Shown piece by piece: positions 11,658 through 21,771 of a stretch of 64,000 nucleotides of DNA; positions within the stretch are counted from its first letter, which is position 1, and each line of letters starts with the position of its first letter. A program made the position numbers and the translations under genes. The stretch lies in contig KB296270.1 of NCBI GenBank assembly GCA_000328365.1, positions 30,522 through 94,521 of the forward strand, read 5' to 3'. The notes beneath the pieces are model-generated. The model was not told the DNA's origin. It searched no databases and saw only the letters and a list, made by a program, of their open reading frames with translations. Source of the DNA: Capitella teleta. Lineage: Eukaryota > Annelida > Polychaeta > Capitellidae.

Positions 11658-11912
11658 TCTATCAATGGCTACCGAACATTCGCCCATCAAGCACCCATCC
11701 TTTGGAACCGATTACCTTCCAACCTACAGTACCAGCAATCGCTTGATGCTTTTAAAGCCCAACTTAAGACTTACTATTTTAACATTGCATTTTCTAGTAT
11801 TTAATGATTTTCCTTTTTATCTCTGTTTGTACAGCGCATTTGAATGTTCTTTGATATTGCTGAAAATGCGTTTTAAATGTAATAAATGAAATGAAATGAA
11901 ATGAAATGAAAT
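11658..11912 (+). mobile_element. LINE 3' end with (AAATG)n tail
   Basis: The frame reads GYRTFAHQAPILWNRLPSNL then SLDAFKAQLKTYYF, the conserved C-terminus of CR1/L2-type LINE ORF2 proteins. It is followed by a short 3' untranslated region and the tandem tail AATGAAATGAAATGAAATG. The same end recurs at 55,497-55,758 at high identity, so the two are copies of one family. This copy is 5'-truncated. Confidence 0.88.
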
Positions 11913-12117
11913 TAATTAATCAATGCAGTGCAAGGTTGAGTATCTCAATTGGAAATAAATGAATTAATGAAGTTTTTCAATAATTTCACTCATTCTATTA
12001 TCATAAATATAATATATATTTATATATTGTAACCGGCCCATGCGCACGTACACACAGATACACACTGATCACCTCTGACTGATGCGTAGGCCTGTTCTCA
12101 TCCACTTTCGTTTTTCG

Positions 12118-12147
12118 CCAATCGAAACTGAGCACTGTTTATAAATG
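12118..12147 (+). promoter_or_regulatory. CCAAT and TATA-like elements of the TTC3-like gene
   Basis: CCAAT at 12,118-12,122 and TTTATAAATG at 12,138-12,147, 231 bp before the chosen ATG at 12,378. A start site about 30 bp downstream would give a 5' leader near 210 bases. The CCAAT-to-TATA spacing is closer than usual. Confidence 0.4.
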
Positions 12148-12377
12148 AAGGCCCTTTCTGGTAACGAGACAGTTTCGAGTTTTACCTGTAGCACGAGCAC
12201 CTTTACTCTCGATCTATTCTAATCATATTTCAACTGATAATTGCATAAGTAACGTCCAGGCCTATATATATATATCTGATGCCGAGAGTGTCAATCACTG
12301 TACATATATTATACAGCTAATTATTGAAGTTTGTATACAGGGACGTGATCAATTCTGCGAAATCTTGGTGATTGAGG

Positions 12378-15109
12378 ATGTGTGACTCCATTGATCCTAC
12401 CATTGATGCAGGTAAGCCTAATCAACTCCTGGGATAAGTTTCGGATATAATAGTAATATATACATTTTATGTATATCAATAATCTAAATGATGGAACTCA
12501 CCCAAATAATACTTATAGGAATAGTGGTTGCCGAGCGGTTAGGGTGCTCGCCTGTAAAGGACGTTGGCCACTGACCATTGTACACTCGAAGCCACTTGCC
12601 AGTCAGCTAATCAGCCATCCATCTCGTGTCCGTGTGTAAAAGCCTGCCTGCCTCTATCCTCGGCCAGACCACGTTTTCACATAACCCTAAGTACCTTCAA
12701 ATAGCGGATAGATCAGAATAAAATCAGCCCGCCAAAAAGAAAAATGCATGTATAAAGATCGAAAAGAACTATATAAAAACACCTAAATAAACATAAAAAT
12801 ATAAAAATAACCGAGGCTTTCTGATTTTCAGAAACCACCAGGAGTTGGATTATGTTACTTAAGGCGAAAGAAAGGAATGGGGATGAACTATGGGCTAGGA
12901 AATGTGCGCACTATTGCATGATTCAATACTCCCCAATCTGCACGAACAAGAGGATGGTTGAGCCAATCTGGTACGACCTACTTCTTAAGAACGACTTGGT
13001 CTACAGTGATGAGTAAGTATAACTATGTAATATACTACTACTAGTACATACGAAATTATGGGTATGCTGACGTTTCATTTCATCATAAAAAATTGTCAAC
13101 CCATACTTGGTGGAACTTTTGACCAAATGTGTTTGATATTGTTTTTGCTCTTTACATCAAGTGTAAATTAATGTGTTTTAATTAGGCTCTATTTCTCCAT
13201 CCATTGAAATTCAATAAAATAATAATAATTATTATTAATTATTATGCATTGTTTTTCTCTGCACAGAGATGCAATGGAAAATTTCTCATCAACAAAACGC
13301 TATTCCGCAAACGCAAAAGCTGGGTTATTTATCACTGATCGCTGGGTTAGTTTACCCCAAATAATTTTAGGATGTCTCCGATATTATTAATTTACATGTA
13401 TAGGGAGATATCCGAGTCCTGCAATGCTTAGTACACGCGGTTCAGGACTATCAGCTACGCGGCGATTTCGCAGCTGCCCGGTTCAGATGCCTCCAGGTCA
13501 TCCAAATCAATCCTTTCCAAAGGTAAGTATGCCGGATGAATTTCAGCTGCTCAGGGTATATGCAATCCACAGATTCACATTTGGGGGAGACTTGGAACAA
13601 GATGTGGCTCGTCTGCTGTACGTAGCAAAAATACGTGAGATTGGAATTTTATATATCTTTTTCAAACCAAATTTAAAATTATTTCACTTCTTGCCATTTT
13701 CAAATTAAAGATTTCAAAATGATGAAGCTTATAGTCGGCTTGCGGAATCCTCAGAGAGATTTACAAACTTGGCTTTGCAGTGATAAACTCATCGAAGTCA
13801 GTCTGATTGATGGTTTCTAATACTTGCACGAGAGAGAACATATTACTTTTCGCAGGAGGCTAATGCTTTTCGAGGAAAAGGTAACCAGTATTTCCAGAAG
13901 GGTGATTTTGCAGAGGCCATTGACAGCTACACCAAAGGCTTGGATTTGAAGTGAGTGGAGCTGAATCTGAAATTTTCACCATCGATCATTCATAGTCCGT
14001 ACTGCCACCTCCTTTACTCGAATCGAGCCTTGTGCTACTTGAAACTGAATGAATTCAACAAAGCTTTCCATGACGGTTGGTTTTCCACACTTTGTGGGAT
14101 GGGATATGTTAAGGTGGGTGGGTGTAGCTCTAGGCTACTCTAACTTTAGGATATGATTACTTTATTGTATTCCTCGTTTTATATATTTAGGGTTTTCATC
14201 GTGCAATCGAAGCTTCCTGTGCGCTTGGAAATTTCGACGTTGCTCGTTTCGTGTGTATTAGCGGTTTGGGGTCTAATCCAGGTAACGAAGGTCTGCAAAA
14301 TTATCTGGTAAAAATATCTGCTCTGATTGAAGGTAAAAATAACGGCGAACCCAGAAGCACTCCCGATACTCCTCCAAATGTGCAAGTTAACCCTGCTAAA
14401 TCATCACTTGTTGAAGAGGTAATCATTTATAACATTATCACTTAGCTGTGAATGTACGTGTATATCAGCAAAATGGATCAAACATTGACTTACAAGTGAA
14501 GCTAGTGGAGGCACAGAGCCAAGCCACTTATCTCGAGTGAGATTTCAGAACGAAGGATTCGAATTCCTGTATGTAACATCTCTTTCGCACAGAGGCGTGG
14601 TTGCCGATCTCACGGACGACATTGACAACATCAGGAAGAACGCAGCAGTGGAAATCGACAAAATCAACGAACGAGCTGTCAACGCTGAGGTTGCATCACT
14701 TGTTCATTTCGACGCAGTATTCATTAGTTTCCGTCATTCGCAGTTGGAGATCTTGGAGCTTCGTAAAGAAGCGGCAATCGTCCGTCTGCGGCAGAAGCTT
14801 CAACTGGCTGAGGCAGCAGCAGAAAACGCTGGCGACAATTTCGCCAAGTATAATTATAAGTCCCAGCCATGTTTATTTGGAGATGTATGTCAATTCGTAG
14901 GGAAGGCGATGTGGGGACAAAAGAAAGACACGTGTCTTGTTTGAAAGAAGTGGCGGACGTGAAGCGGGCGATTGACAAAGTTGAGGTTGGTTCAAAGTTC
15001 GATTGGAATCAGACCATAAAAGGCGAATATCATGTCACAGAGGCAGTACGCTGACCACAGGCAACAGGTGCAGAGAGGAACACCATTGGCATCTCTACCT
15101 GTTCTTTAA
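12378..15109 (+). CDS. TPR protein resembling the N-terminal region of E3 ligase TTC3, without RING
   Basis: Fourteen exons sum to 1,425 bases (474 residues): 12378-12411, 12832-13012, 13267-13345, 13404-13522, 13573-13634, 13711-13796, 13856-13950, 13996-14113, 14191-14418, 14469-14536, 14593-14689, 14744-14847, 14901-14985, 15041-15109. Residues 188 onward form TPR units: EANAFRGKGNQYFQKGDF, LLYSNRALCYLKLNEF, and GYVKGFHRAIEASCALGNF. Block order and the upstream helical region (LEQDVARLLYVAKI) recall vertebrate TTC3 before and across its TPRs. The last 120 residues are charged heptad-like helices. TTC3's long tail and RING are absent here, so this is either a short relative, a truncated locus, or a different TPR co-chaperone-like protein. 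The start ATG gives MCDSIDPTIDA and is the weakest part. It converges on the next gene. Confidence 0.8.
12525..12690 (+). mobile_element. tRNA-derived SINE-like sequence in the TTC3-like gene's first intron
   Basis: GGTTGCCGAGCGGTTAGGGT matches a tRNA D-arm with Pol III box A, of Ser/Leu type. A weak box-B-like CTCGAAGCC follows about 55 bases later. The rest is non-tRNA body. It sits within the intron on the sense strand. No clear flanking duplication was found. Confidence 0.55.
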
Positions 15110-15200
15110 GAGAAATCCGGACCGTTTGTTTTTTTCTTAATGATGCGGTTTTTTTTTAACAGTCTCTGGTGTTATCAATTTACAATATTTTTTCTTGAAT

Positions 15201-15206
15201 ATTAAA
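15201..15206 (+). promoter_or_regulatory. Polyadenylation signal ATTAAA
   Basis: ATTAAA about 92 bases after the stop codon of the TTC3-like gene. The stretch from here to 15,651 holds no exon and separates it from the convergent Ly6/CBM14 gene. Confidence 0.4.
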
Positions 15207-15651
15207 GCTTTTCGCTAACTTAAATCTGCCTATACTGTGGACGCAAGTTAAAGTATCCCTGATAATATTATAAATTTTTTGAATGCATGATTTGTTCTTT
15301 GGAAACACCTTTTGGCGTTACGTTAAATTTCATTTTACACGTAACTTCTTGTTACTAAAATCTTTGAATGGTACACTTAAACTGTCTACCTATACTGTGG
15401 CACCGAGTTGAGGTATCCATAAAATAAATGAATAACTTTTATTTCGATATATCCTAATTTCTAACGCAACAGGGACGACGTCAATTATACACAAGTTTAT
15501 TCAAATAATTATATACCCCTCGCACAATTAATGCATTTACCTATTGATTTACATATCAAATGTCCTCTTTTCAAAGCACACAGCTCGATATAAAAAAAAT
15601 ATATACAAAAACACATCCTTGCACGAATCTCATGTCATTTTCGGTGATGTA

Positions 15652-16839
15652 TCACAAGCAGACCTTCATGAAAGGGTCGAATCGTTTCGTGCCCGGGGGA
15701 CATGGCCTGGAGAAAGCGAAGCAACAATGACACTGCTGACCACCTCTGAAGCCGATTGAACACTGGACGAAATGATCAGCGTATTGTGGGTCTGCAAACA
15801 AGCCACTTGGGTTGCCTTCGCATTTCCCGTCACACAACTCTGAAAATTGGAGTCAAGATGCAAATGACATTTCACACGCAAGACACAACTCACCGGCGAT
15901 CATTTCACTTCTTTGCTGTGCCCGCTCATAGTATTTATCTGCCAGGGCTTCTCTGTATATCTTCTCAGAGGATAGGTCCTCCTCACCTTCATCAGCACTA
16001 CTCTCCTTGCCCTCCACGCCCTGGTTGGATTCATATCCTTCGAGTTCCAATGCCGAAAAATTGTAATCCACGTCGTTCACGTCGTCAGTGTACATGGGTG
16101 AAATGGAGTCCGCGGTGTCGCAATGGAGGTTCTCGCCGACTGCGCCTCCATTGCAAAGTTCCCCAGTGCAGAACCACCACAGAGACTGTGAGGAACCTTG
16201 TTGCGAGCAACTCATGCTGACGTTCACTCCGTTGGGCAGAAAGTTCTCATCCGCGCACCCTCTGTATACCACTTTATGCGAGGACAGGAATGTCAATTCT
16301 GCGCTGAATTTCATAGAGACTTACGTCCATTGGAATCCCTCCTGAGGAAGCAGACCCCGGAAGTGCACTTCCATTTGTCGACCTCCTCCGCGTCTTGCTC
16401 GTCCTGGAGGGCGCATCTATGGTAACCGATGCTCTCACCTTCGTTCTTCCATCCTACCGAGTCTTTGATGTACCCGGATGGCGAGAAGTTACACTCATAG
16501 CATCTATTTCCTAAGATAAAATAAATCACGTACACGGACGATTGCAGAAAATTGAGCGTTGAACCAACCCCCCCCCCTAAAAAAAAAAACAAAACAAAAA
16601 AAAACCAAAAAAAAAAACACACAAAACACAAAACAAAACAAAACAACAAAACAAACACTCTTTCCCCCCCACACACAGGTACGTACACGCACAATAGATA
16701 TTTGTTTAATAGACGCACTTTATGCATCATCAATAATTATAATGTAATATACAATAGTTTGCTCACCTGGAATTTCTGCAGGTATAACCGTCGCTGAGAC
16801 AGAACACAAGATGAGAAATATTAATGTCCACTCCATCAT
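15652..16839 (-). CDS. Secreted Ly6-like / CBM14-like protein (intact paralogue), 270 aa
   Basis: Four exons, 16839-16767, 16510-16325, 16259-15894 and 15839-15652, sum to 813 bases with all three introns in phase 1. The product starts MMEWTLIFLILCSVSATVIP, a clear signal peptide. Exon 2 and early exon 3 hold a Cys-rich Ly6/uPAR-like region (RCYECNFSPSG, then CTSGVCFLRRDSNG, ending WWFCTGELCN). An acidic linker follows (YTDDVNDVDYNF). Exon 4 encodes a peritrophin/CBM14-like chitin-binding module: LCDGKCEGNPSGLFADP, FVQCSIGFRGGQQCHCCF, CPPGTKRFD. It is probably extracellular and chitin- or glycan-associated. The second intron-1 boundary lies beside a low-complexity AAC/C tract. The upstream ATG (MQRRLEN) is rejected because it lies inside or before the TATA box. 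It is paralogous to the gene at 21,772. Confidence 0.85.
16560..16685. repeat. Low-complexity A/C-rich tract in intron 1 of the Ly6/CBM14 gene
   Basis: A run of CCCCCCCC, then AAAAC-type repeats and CACACACA. It produces long but meaningless open frames on both strands. It lies just upstream of exon 2 and could affect assembly accuracy. Confidence 0.85.
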
Positions 16840-16875
16840 ATCCAAGTTGATCAGTGGACCTTCAGTGAATCCATG

Positions 16876-16886
16876 CCTTTTATATA
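16876..16886 (-). promoter_or_regulatory. TATA box of the left Ly6/CBM14 gene
   Basis: Minus-strand TATATAAAAGG lies 37-47 bases upstream of the ATG at 16,839. The sequence continues CATGG, closely matching the arrangement TATAAAAG-CCATG at the paralogue (21,728). This similarity suggests a conserved core promoter with a very short leader. Confidence 0.7.
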
Positions 16887-16889
16887 CAT

Positions 16890-19180
16890 TTTCTAGCCGA
16901 CGCTGCATGTGTACGAGACAGCATTGTACTTAGTAGGTATGAAGTTTTTTTTCGATGAAATTCCTGAAAATGCTACGAGCTCGGAGGTCAGATCCACAGC
17001 TGTCGTTCAATAGCCAGGAGCGTCATCTGGTCAGTTACATGATCAAAAGTCTGTTATTATGATTAATAAACGTGGTTTTATCGTTGGCTAATGGTTTCTT
17101 CCGTCCACGGCTGGGAAAAACGCATAAAAAGCAGAGCTGAGAACAAGCGATGTCTTGTTTTTACATTTGGCAAAACCTATTGCGCGTGGTGATTCGGTTA
17201 ATTATGGTGACCCAGTGTCGTAAAGTGTTGGTTTATGTACCGGGCTGTCACTGTCAGGCAAAGCAAGGATTTCTAAGAATACGGTAGCATGTCATTGTCA
17301 GTTTCGGTGCGACACTCACAATTGTGAAATGCAAGGAGAGAGTATTGTTGGTCGTCGTGATTGAATATACCCATGATGGTCATATCACATCTTCTTTTGT
17401 TATACTTATAAGAGCACATCAGGATGATTGTCGTCTTAATTGTTAGCCTTGTATGAATTTCATAGAATTATTCACCCTTCAACCTCGGTGACATAATTGC
17501 TGTTTAGCTCAACCGTTTGTTAAACGTGAGTGACCCCAATTCAGATAATTGAAATGGCCTTGGTATAATTATACATGCAGTTATTTAACCCAATAGACTT
17601 GCTACATTATATAAGATCTCTCAGGGTATCTTTTCGAAGAGTATACCCGTATGGTGATGATGAAGAAGTACACTTCGTGATTGGAGAACTCACTATCCTG
17701 CATTCAACATGATAGAATATTGTTCTTTTAGCTTGTAAATAGGATACTTGTTGCAATACTAATAATCATCTGAGTGTCATGGGTATTTATTCCTCGTGAA
17801 GAACATCCCCTCATGAAAACGAACACAATATATAAACAAAACATGGAAACGATCTGGAAAAATACAGTGATTTTTTGTAAAATAATAATTTGTCTTTAGA
17901 CAAAAGAAAGCCCGAAAATGGAACCATGCAATGCTTTTGAGGTGTGGCATCATGTGGGCATACTGACGATTGTTGCAAATCTCATGGAGAGGACGACGAC
18001 CAACCCAGTACAAGGTTCTCCATCAACTGAGGATGATATCATTCGGATCCTACCAAGTGCGAAGAGAAAGTTTATTTGGTCACACCCTCAGGCACGAAAA
18101 TATCGAACAATCAGAGATGTGACAAAGGAAATTTTTTAATTAAGGTATTGATTGAGCATTTACAGCGTACAAAATTCCTATTTGTAATGAGGTTCCACTA
18201 AGATCAAGATAATAATGGTAATTGAAGCATTTAATTGCCAATTTGTAGGTGGAAAGCCAAAGATCAAGGTTACAGCGATTTATCAAAGTTTCAAATTGAA
18301 TCTCTTGTAGTTCAACGAAGTATAATGGAAAGATTTTAGTATCATGGGCTAATATCGCTGCCATATACATTTAATTAATTATTGCACATTATGTAATACC
18401 TTCGTTCAAAATTTTCCTTGGTCACATCTCCGATTGATTCCTTGTTTATTATTTTTTCTTACAAACACGTAAAGTAACATAAGGAAAATTCTTGATTTGA
18501 AATTTTTCCTTAAAAAATGCAAAGTGGAGTTGAGGGTGCATAGGTATTACGGTAGAAGCATGCTGAACAGAGTGAGATCGGAGTGGCTAGGGTCCAGCCT
18601 GCAGCAGGCCTCTCACGTGGCTAAAAAACGCAAACATTAAAGCTCAATTCCATTAGACCAGAGAAAAATAAAAAGGGGCAGAACAATGAGAAACTAACCC
18701 CACCCTTCCTAAGAAAAAAATTCCCACCATAACCCCTAAACCGAAACAGGGTACGGTATATACTAGTGTTGTTATTGTTTCATAATTTCATATTTAATAT
18801 TTTTATATTGCCTGCTTATAATAAATATCGGGTCGCGCCAAAAGAATAGTCGGTGCAGTTCGAGATCATTGGACCCACTTTGGATAGATCATATCGAATA
18901 GAACTGCTATACGATATGCACACCAGTTCATTATCATTCAAATGCATCTGGAATTAGTTACATGTCATCAGTTTCATTATATTTGTTTGTTGCTGAATTT
19001 GTGTAGTTTAAATGCACAGAAGAGGCACAATGGCAGCCAGCATGGGTGATGTTTTCGTTAACCTCTGTGCCTTAATTTACGTTCACAAAGCCCACGCAGT
19101 TCCTGATCTATACAGAGTGGGCCAAAAGTAGTCTATCTAGTCCACGTTGAAAACAAAACGCTATAAATTATCCATAATCC
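16890..19180. other. Intergenic region left of the inverted-repeat nest
   Basis: No host exon is supported. It holds a LINE fragment (18,150-18,370) and otherwise unique AT-rich DNA. A 73-codon forward frame at 17,918-18,139 has no recognisable domain or splice context. Confidence 0.5.
18150..18370 (-). mobile_element. Degraded LINE reverse-transcriptase fragment (palm region)
   Basis: The minus-strand frame reads LAHDTKIF, then LQ, then NLDLWLSTYKLAIKCF. This matches the order FADDTKIF...LQ.DLD.L..W...W.L.FN..KC around the catalytic YADD box of L2/CR1-like reverse transcriptases. One catalytic Asp of the box is replaced by His, so the copy is dead. Confidence 0.55.
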
Positions 19181-20169
19181 TACATAAATTATGCAAATGA
19201 AGCTAATGGCTGAGTGCGCTAACATGTGTAGCCTATTTGTCATCGGCGATCTCAGATCTCCGCTGATGATACTTGTATGTTAAAAACTGGAATTTTTTCT
19301 GGCATCAAAATCCGTGGGCATTGGCAGACATGCTGAAAATCCTGTATTAAAATCATTTATTTTAGAAACGATACACTATTCAAAATTAGATTCCGTCCAC
19401 TATTTCCTACTAAACTCGGCAAGTTTATGCCAACATTTCAAGATATTTACAAATGCTGGCACACTCAGCCATTAGCCTCATTTGCATAATTTATGTAGCG
19501 TGCATGTCAAGGGACAGAATTTTCCACGAGCGTCTGAAATTGAGTGCTGAATTTATGATCATTTCATGTAACTTCCAGTTTTATACACATATATATACCT
19601 CCGTTTGTATATGAGAATATTCAGACAGCATTCTGTCTATAGCATTTGTAAACATCTTGAAATGTCGGCATAAATTTGCCGAGTTTAGTAGGAAATAGTG
19701 GACGGAATCTAATTTTGAATAGTGTGGTGTTTCTAAAATAGATGATTTTAATACAGGATTTTCAGCGTGTCTGCAAATGCCCACGGGTTTTGACGCCAGA
19801 AAAACTTCCAGTTTTTAACATACAAGTATCATCAGCGGATATCTGAGATCGTCGCTGACGTATAGGCTAAGTAAAATCCTACTATTTCCAACCCTCATCA
19901 GAAAAAACTGGTCTGTATGTACAATGTATTACACGTTTGAAACAATCATCACCATTGTGTAACACTCAGTTGGCCGCTCCGACTGGTGCTGTGGCGTCGT
20001 CTGCTCGTTAGACAATGCAATCATCACACTGTGTTTGGGTCCATGCTAAGACATAATACAGTCTGAATATCCTCATATACAGACAGAGATATCTCTGTAT
20101 ATTTAACTAGATGTTACATGAAGTGATCAGGAATTCAGCGCTCAATTTCAGACGCTCGTGGAAAATTGT
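19181..20169. repeat. Nest of four inverted-repeat pairs (foldback/MITE-like cluster)
   Basis: Pair A: 19,181-19,220 with 19,459-19,497. Pair B: 19,229-19,457 with 19,641-19,869, about 229-bp arms at roughly 88 percent identity by eye. Pair C: 19,517-19,573 with 20,113-20,168. Pair D: about 19,606-19,636 with 20,050-20,081. A brackets the left B arm. C and D bracket the right B arm and also enclose the dispersed repeat at 19,955-20,018. So two non-autonomous elements with terminal inverted repeats each carry one copy of B in opposite orientation. A partial B end recurs at 21,352-21,390 and a C end at 62,573-62,626. No transposase is present. Confidence 0.85.
19955..20018 (-). repeat. Dispersed repeat, copy 2
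   Basis: Reverse complement of the CGGAGCGGCCAACTGAGTG core. It extends into TGGTGCTGTGGCGTCGTCTG and CTCGTTAGACAATG, which matches copy 3 (46,951-47,010) for about 60 bases. It lies inside the inverted-repeat nest between the C/D arms. Confidence 0.85.
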
Positions 20170-21727
20170 GTAATTTAATTGGCGATTAAGAACGTTAATG
20201 CCAGCGTCAAACTCACACAAACTAATCCCGATATATTTTGCCACCTAATTAAATAATAAAATACACAAACCATATCCTCAATTTATAAATAAAACCACAT
20301 GAACGCTCGATTAAACAAATTATCAAATTCTCACTGGCGTATATTGACCTCGTTGACCCTTGCTTAATATACAAATGAACCAGCGCCCAGCAGCTGGTGG
20401 GACCGTTCATTACTTCAATTGAAAAATGTTGTTCAATTTGCTTGATTATACTGCTGCTATTTCATGAAATGAAGTCTTAAATTGTCAAAATAGAGTTGTT
20501 TTTATTTATGCTGAATGCCAAAAAATACGAACGAAAATGATCACAGATCACCACTTTAACTTATAAATTTTGTGTTTTAGTGTTTCTCTCAAAATACAAT
20601 ACAAAATAAACATCCTTAAATAAATGATAAGTATATTCAGTGAAATACGCCACAACATGACAATAATTATTGTAATAATATTGACCTCGAAAAGTGAGAG
20701 AATATTCATTAAAAAATCGATACGCGAAAAGTAGAACTTCTAATTGAAGCATTCCAGTCAACACATGACCTAGTATCGTCATTCGGTGCACGTGCAAACT
20801 GTATTCACCATAAATTCAGAGAAAGACGCTCTGTCGCAGCATCGACAAGCGTTCAGCCCCACAATCCGTACCGCCCATTGTGTGACGTCACAAATTTCGA
20901 CGAGTCGAGAGATATCACGACTTCCAAAATAAAATGGCCGCAATAAACCAGCTAAAATCACCCTTGTGCATTCTGTATGTTCTGATTTCAGGTCCCCTCC
21001 CCTCTCCTGTGGACTAGAAAGCTGAGAAATGTTGTGCCAACGTCACACCAATTATAGTACTAGTAGTAGGACGCTTTCCTTGTCTGCACAATTGGTTTAC
21101 ATTATACTTTTCGGTGTCTGCTTATCAACCGATTTTTTATAATTCCAATACTTGTACTATTTACGATTTCATGGGTATTCAAGTGAACATAAAATGAATG
21201 AAGCTGAAGAGCTCTCAACTGTTCCTCTTTCAACTGGTCAATTTCATCTTGATAACAATTATGGCACGAAAAGCATTTCATTCCGACGCAAGTCGTGCAA
21301 GGTATGCTCCGGGATACATTATGCAAGTGATCCGAATGGGTGAGTGGGTTGGGCGGAGATCTGAGATCACCGCTGACGAATAGGCTAGGTCCATGCATAG
21401 TCCATGCAACTGTGTATACGTATACGGTAATACACGAACACTTAGAGATGATACCTGTTCCCTATACACACAGCTATAAGAGAAATCGAGTCCAATTGGG
21501 TCACTGATAGAAATTAAAACAATAGCGATGTAGACAACACTCATGACATTCATATGAGTCACTATTCATTGTCCCTCCTGATCTAATCTTGTCACGTTGC
21601 CAAGCAAATTGGTCTTAATAAGAGTAACACCTGTCCACCGAGGTAATATCCCATAATAGGTATAAACATATGACCCAAGAGGTATTTCTGGCATCGATAC
21701 TCTCAACAGGTTTTGCCTGCGTCGAGG
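20170..21727. other. Intergenic region right of the inverted-repeat nest
   Basis: No exon is supported. It contains a partial copy of the B repeat end (GGAGATCTGAGATCACCGCT near 21,355). The upstream region of the right Ly6/CBM14 gene begins here. Confidence 0.5.
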
Positions 21728-21735
21728 TATAAAAG
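21728..21735 (+). promoter_or_regulatory. TATA box of the right Ly6/CBM14 gene
   Basis: TATAAAAG ends 36 bases before the ATG at 21,772 and is followed by CCATG. The left paralogue has TATAAAAGG-CATGG at almost the same distance. An intervening ATG at 21,738 is not in frame with the signal peptide. Confidence 0.75.
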
Positions 21736-21771
21736 CCATGCAGTGACCACAATCATCATTCAATCGCAATC

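Noticed and set aside
16504-16797. Frames through the A/C-rich tract in both strands
   Set aside because: Low-complexity intron sequence producing poly-Lys/Thr or poly-Phe translations.
17918-18139. 73-codon forward frame
   Set aside because: No recognisable domain or splice partner, and it abuts LINE debris on the other strand.
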